This document shows positions 4,978 through 5,958 of a DNA stretch of 5,958 nt, one piece after another (position 1 is the stretch's first letter; each line of letters opens with the position of its first letter). The notes beneath the pieces are model-generated. The model was given only the letters and a program-made list of their open reading frames with translations, was not told the origin of the DNA and ran no database searches. The translations under genes were made by a program, and so were the position numbers. Origin of the DNA: Nitrospirales bacterium (GTDB lineage: Bacteria; Nitrospirota; Nitrospiria; Nitrospirales; UBA2166); NCBI GenBank assembly GCA_029261375.1, contig JAJDBL010000102.1, positions 1 through 5,958 of the forward strand. The letters are read 5' to 3'.

Positions 4978-5958
4978 CTAGCCTACTTCGTTCATCCCAG
5001 ATCGCGAAAGCGAGACGGGTGTTGCAGGCTGAGGTACACCGGTGTGGAGAATGACGAACTGTGTGGGTTGGGCCGGAATCTTTGGTCCTGGTGTAACAAT
5101 TCCAGCCAGATTCAATGGATCAGTCGCTGATATTCTCAACCGCTCAGCGGGGCGATCTTTTGAGCGACGAATGGCTCGAAGGGAGTCCACGGCTTCTGCA
5201 AGCGCAAATTGTTCGCCGGTGAAACCATGAATGAAGCGGCCTCCACGAATCTCACCTTCCGCTTCCATGCGCCGGTACTGAACCAACAGGTTCCACCATG
5301 GAAGTGCAATGGACTCTCTCGCGAGGAGGTCACGAAACACGACGCCGTAGCGACGAAGGAGTTGGCGAGCGACGCGTTCGACGTGATTCTGTATTTTATC
5401 TTCGGAATGCGGCGTGAGGAGTGACCAACGACCGACACTTTGTCGCGGCCGACGTGCGCGTTCCCTGCCTCGACCGGCTCGACGCCGTGGGTCGAGCAGT
5501 GCGCGAATATTATCGAAACCGTCCGCAGTGACGAGCCCCGCCGATGCCAGTTCCCAGAGTCCCTCTTCGACCTCGGCTTTGAGATGATTGGTTGCTCGAA
5601 CAAGGTCTGAAAAGAAGCTCGCGCCGTGTGAGGTTAAGTACTGTCGCAAGTCTCGGGCCACTGCGCTGATGGTATTGGAGTTAGGCGCGTGGTCATTTTC
5701 TTTCTTGTGACACACCGTGAGGAGCCACCCTGCATCTTCCCGAGGAAAAAGACTCAGCGGGGCTGCGCTGGTCGGAACGAGACGAGATCGGCGTGTGGGT
5801 TCTGCTGTTAGATCAGTGCGTGCGCGAGGGGACAGTCGTCCCCAACTCACCAGTCCACGGAGGCATAGCTGATCCAGCATCTCAGGTCGATATTTCGCGA
5901 CACGCATCGGCAACAGATCACGTTCCCAGGTTGACGCGGCGGCCTCAAAACCTGCAAG
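4978..5958 (-). CDS. lhr: Lhr-type ATP-dependent helicase, C-terminal part
   Basis: The frame is open to the right edge, so this is the last 326 residues of a much longer protein; the TTG at 5913 is internal. It matches the C-terminal region of large Lhr helicases (superfamily 2, DNA repair; the E. coli C-terminal region has been linked to uracil-DNA glycosylase activity). Seen in order from the edge: AGFEAAASTWERDLLPMRV, then LCLRGLVSWGRLSP; PLSLFPREDAGWLL; a winged-helix segment GASFFSDLVRATNHLKAEVE with LWELASAGLVTADGFDNIRALL; a basic arginine-rich loop (RRRAGRGRERARRPR); a second winged-helix-like part RRYGVVFRDLLARE, then WWNLLVQYRRMEAEGEIRGG; and the closing RFIHGFTGEQFALAEAVD and SATDPLNLAG, then VTPGPKIPA. 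The ATPase motifs lie outside the window. It is likely the first visible gene of an operon with the HD and yjbQ genes. Family confidence is high. Confidence 0.9.
   Translation of the reverse strand, partial: LAGFEAAASTWERDLLPMRVAKYRPEMLDQLCLRGLVSWGRLSPRARTDLTAEPTRRSRLVPTSAAPLSLFPREDAGWLLTVCHKKENDHAPNSNTISAVARDLRQYLTSHGASFFSDLVRATNHLKAEVEEGLWELASAGLVTADGFDNIRALLDPRRRAGRGRERARRPRQSVGRWSLLTPHSEDKIQNHVERVARQLLRRYGVVFRDLLARESIALPWWNLLVQYRRMEAEGEIRGGRFIHGFTGEQFALAEAVDSLRAIRRSKDRPAERLRISATDPLNLAGIVTPGPKIPAQPTQFVILHTGVPQPATPVSLSRSGMNEVG

Overview
This window reads as ordinary bacterial chromosome of moderate GC content. The combination of a thioredoxin-type arsenate reductase, a tandem nitroreductase (SagB/ThcOx-like), a Rieske ferredoxin, a full-length-type Lhr helicase and a YjbQ protein would fit a Nitrospira-like member of the Nitrospirota. 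That assignment rests on protein style only, without a database search, and is tentative.

Layout. (1) The left edge holds the 3' end of an arsC-type arsenate reductase on the + strand (to 233). A gap of about 250 bases follows with no convincing gene. (2) A divergent pair comes next: a 103-residue Rieske [2Fe-2S] ferredoxin on the - strand (483-794) and a 573-residue protein with two nitroreductase-like domains on the + strand (933-2654). The 138 bases between them carry a good sigma70-type promoter and a strong AGGAGG ribosome site for the Rieske gene. (3) From 2741 to the right edge everything is on the - strand: a small zinc-ribbon protein (2741-3010), a frameshifted MreB-like small actin-fold gene (3067-3541), a YjbQ/UPF0047 protein (3606-4028), an HD-domain phosphohydrolase (4028-4939), and the C-terminal part of Lhr (4978 to the edge).

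How the genes may work together. lhr, the HD gene and yjbQ are tightly packed in the same direction (38-base gap, then a one-base TAGTG overlap) and look like one transcription unit, perhaps linked to nucleic-acid repair or nucleotide handling. The Rieske ferredoxin and the SagB-like flavoprotein share a divergent control region and are both redox proteins, so a donor/acceptor relationship is a reasonable but untested idea. No RiPP precursor or cyclodehydratase gene is visible near the SagB-like gene. No tRNA, rRNA, CRISPR array, transposase or attachment site was seen. The most notable oddity is the single-base frameshift in a run of seven T in the MreB-like gene. I see no strong evidence for a wholly new system here.
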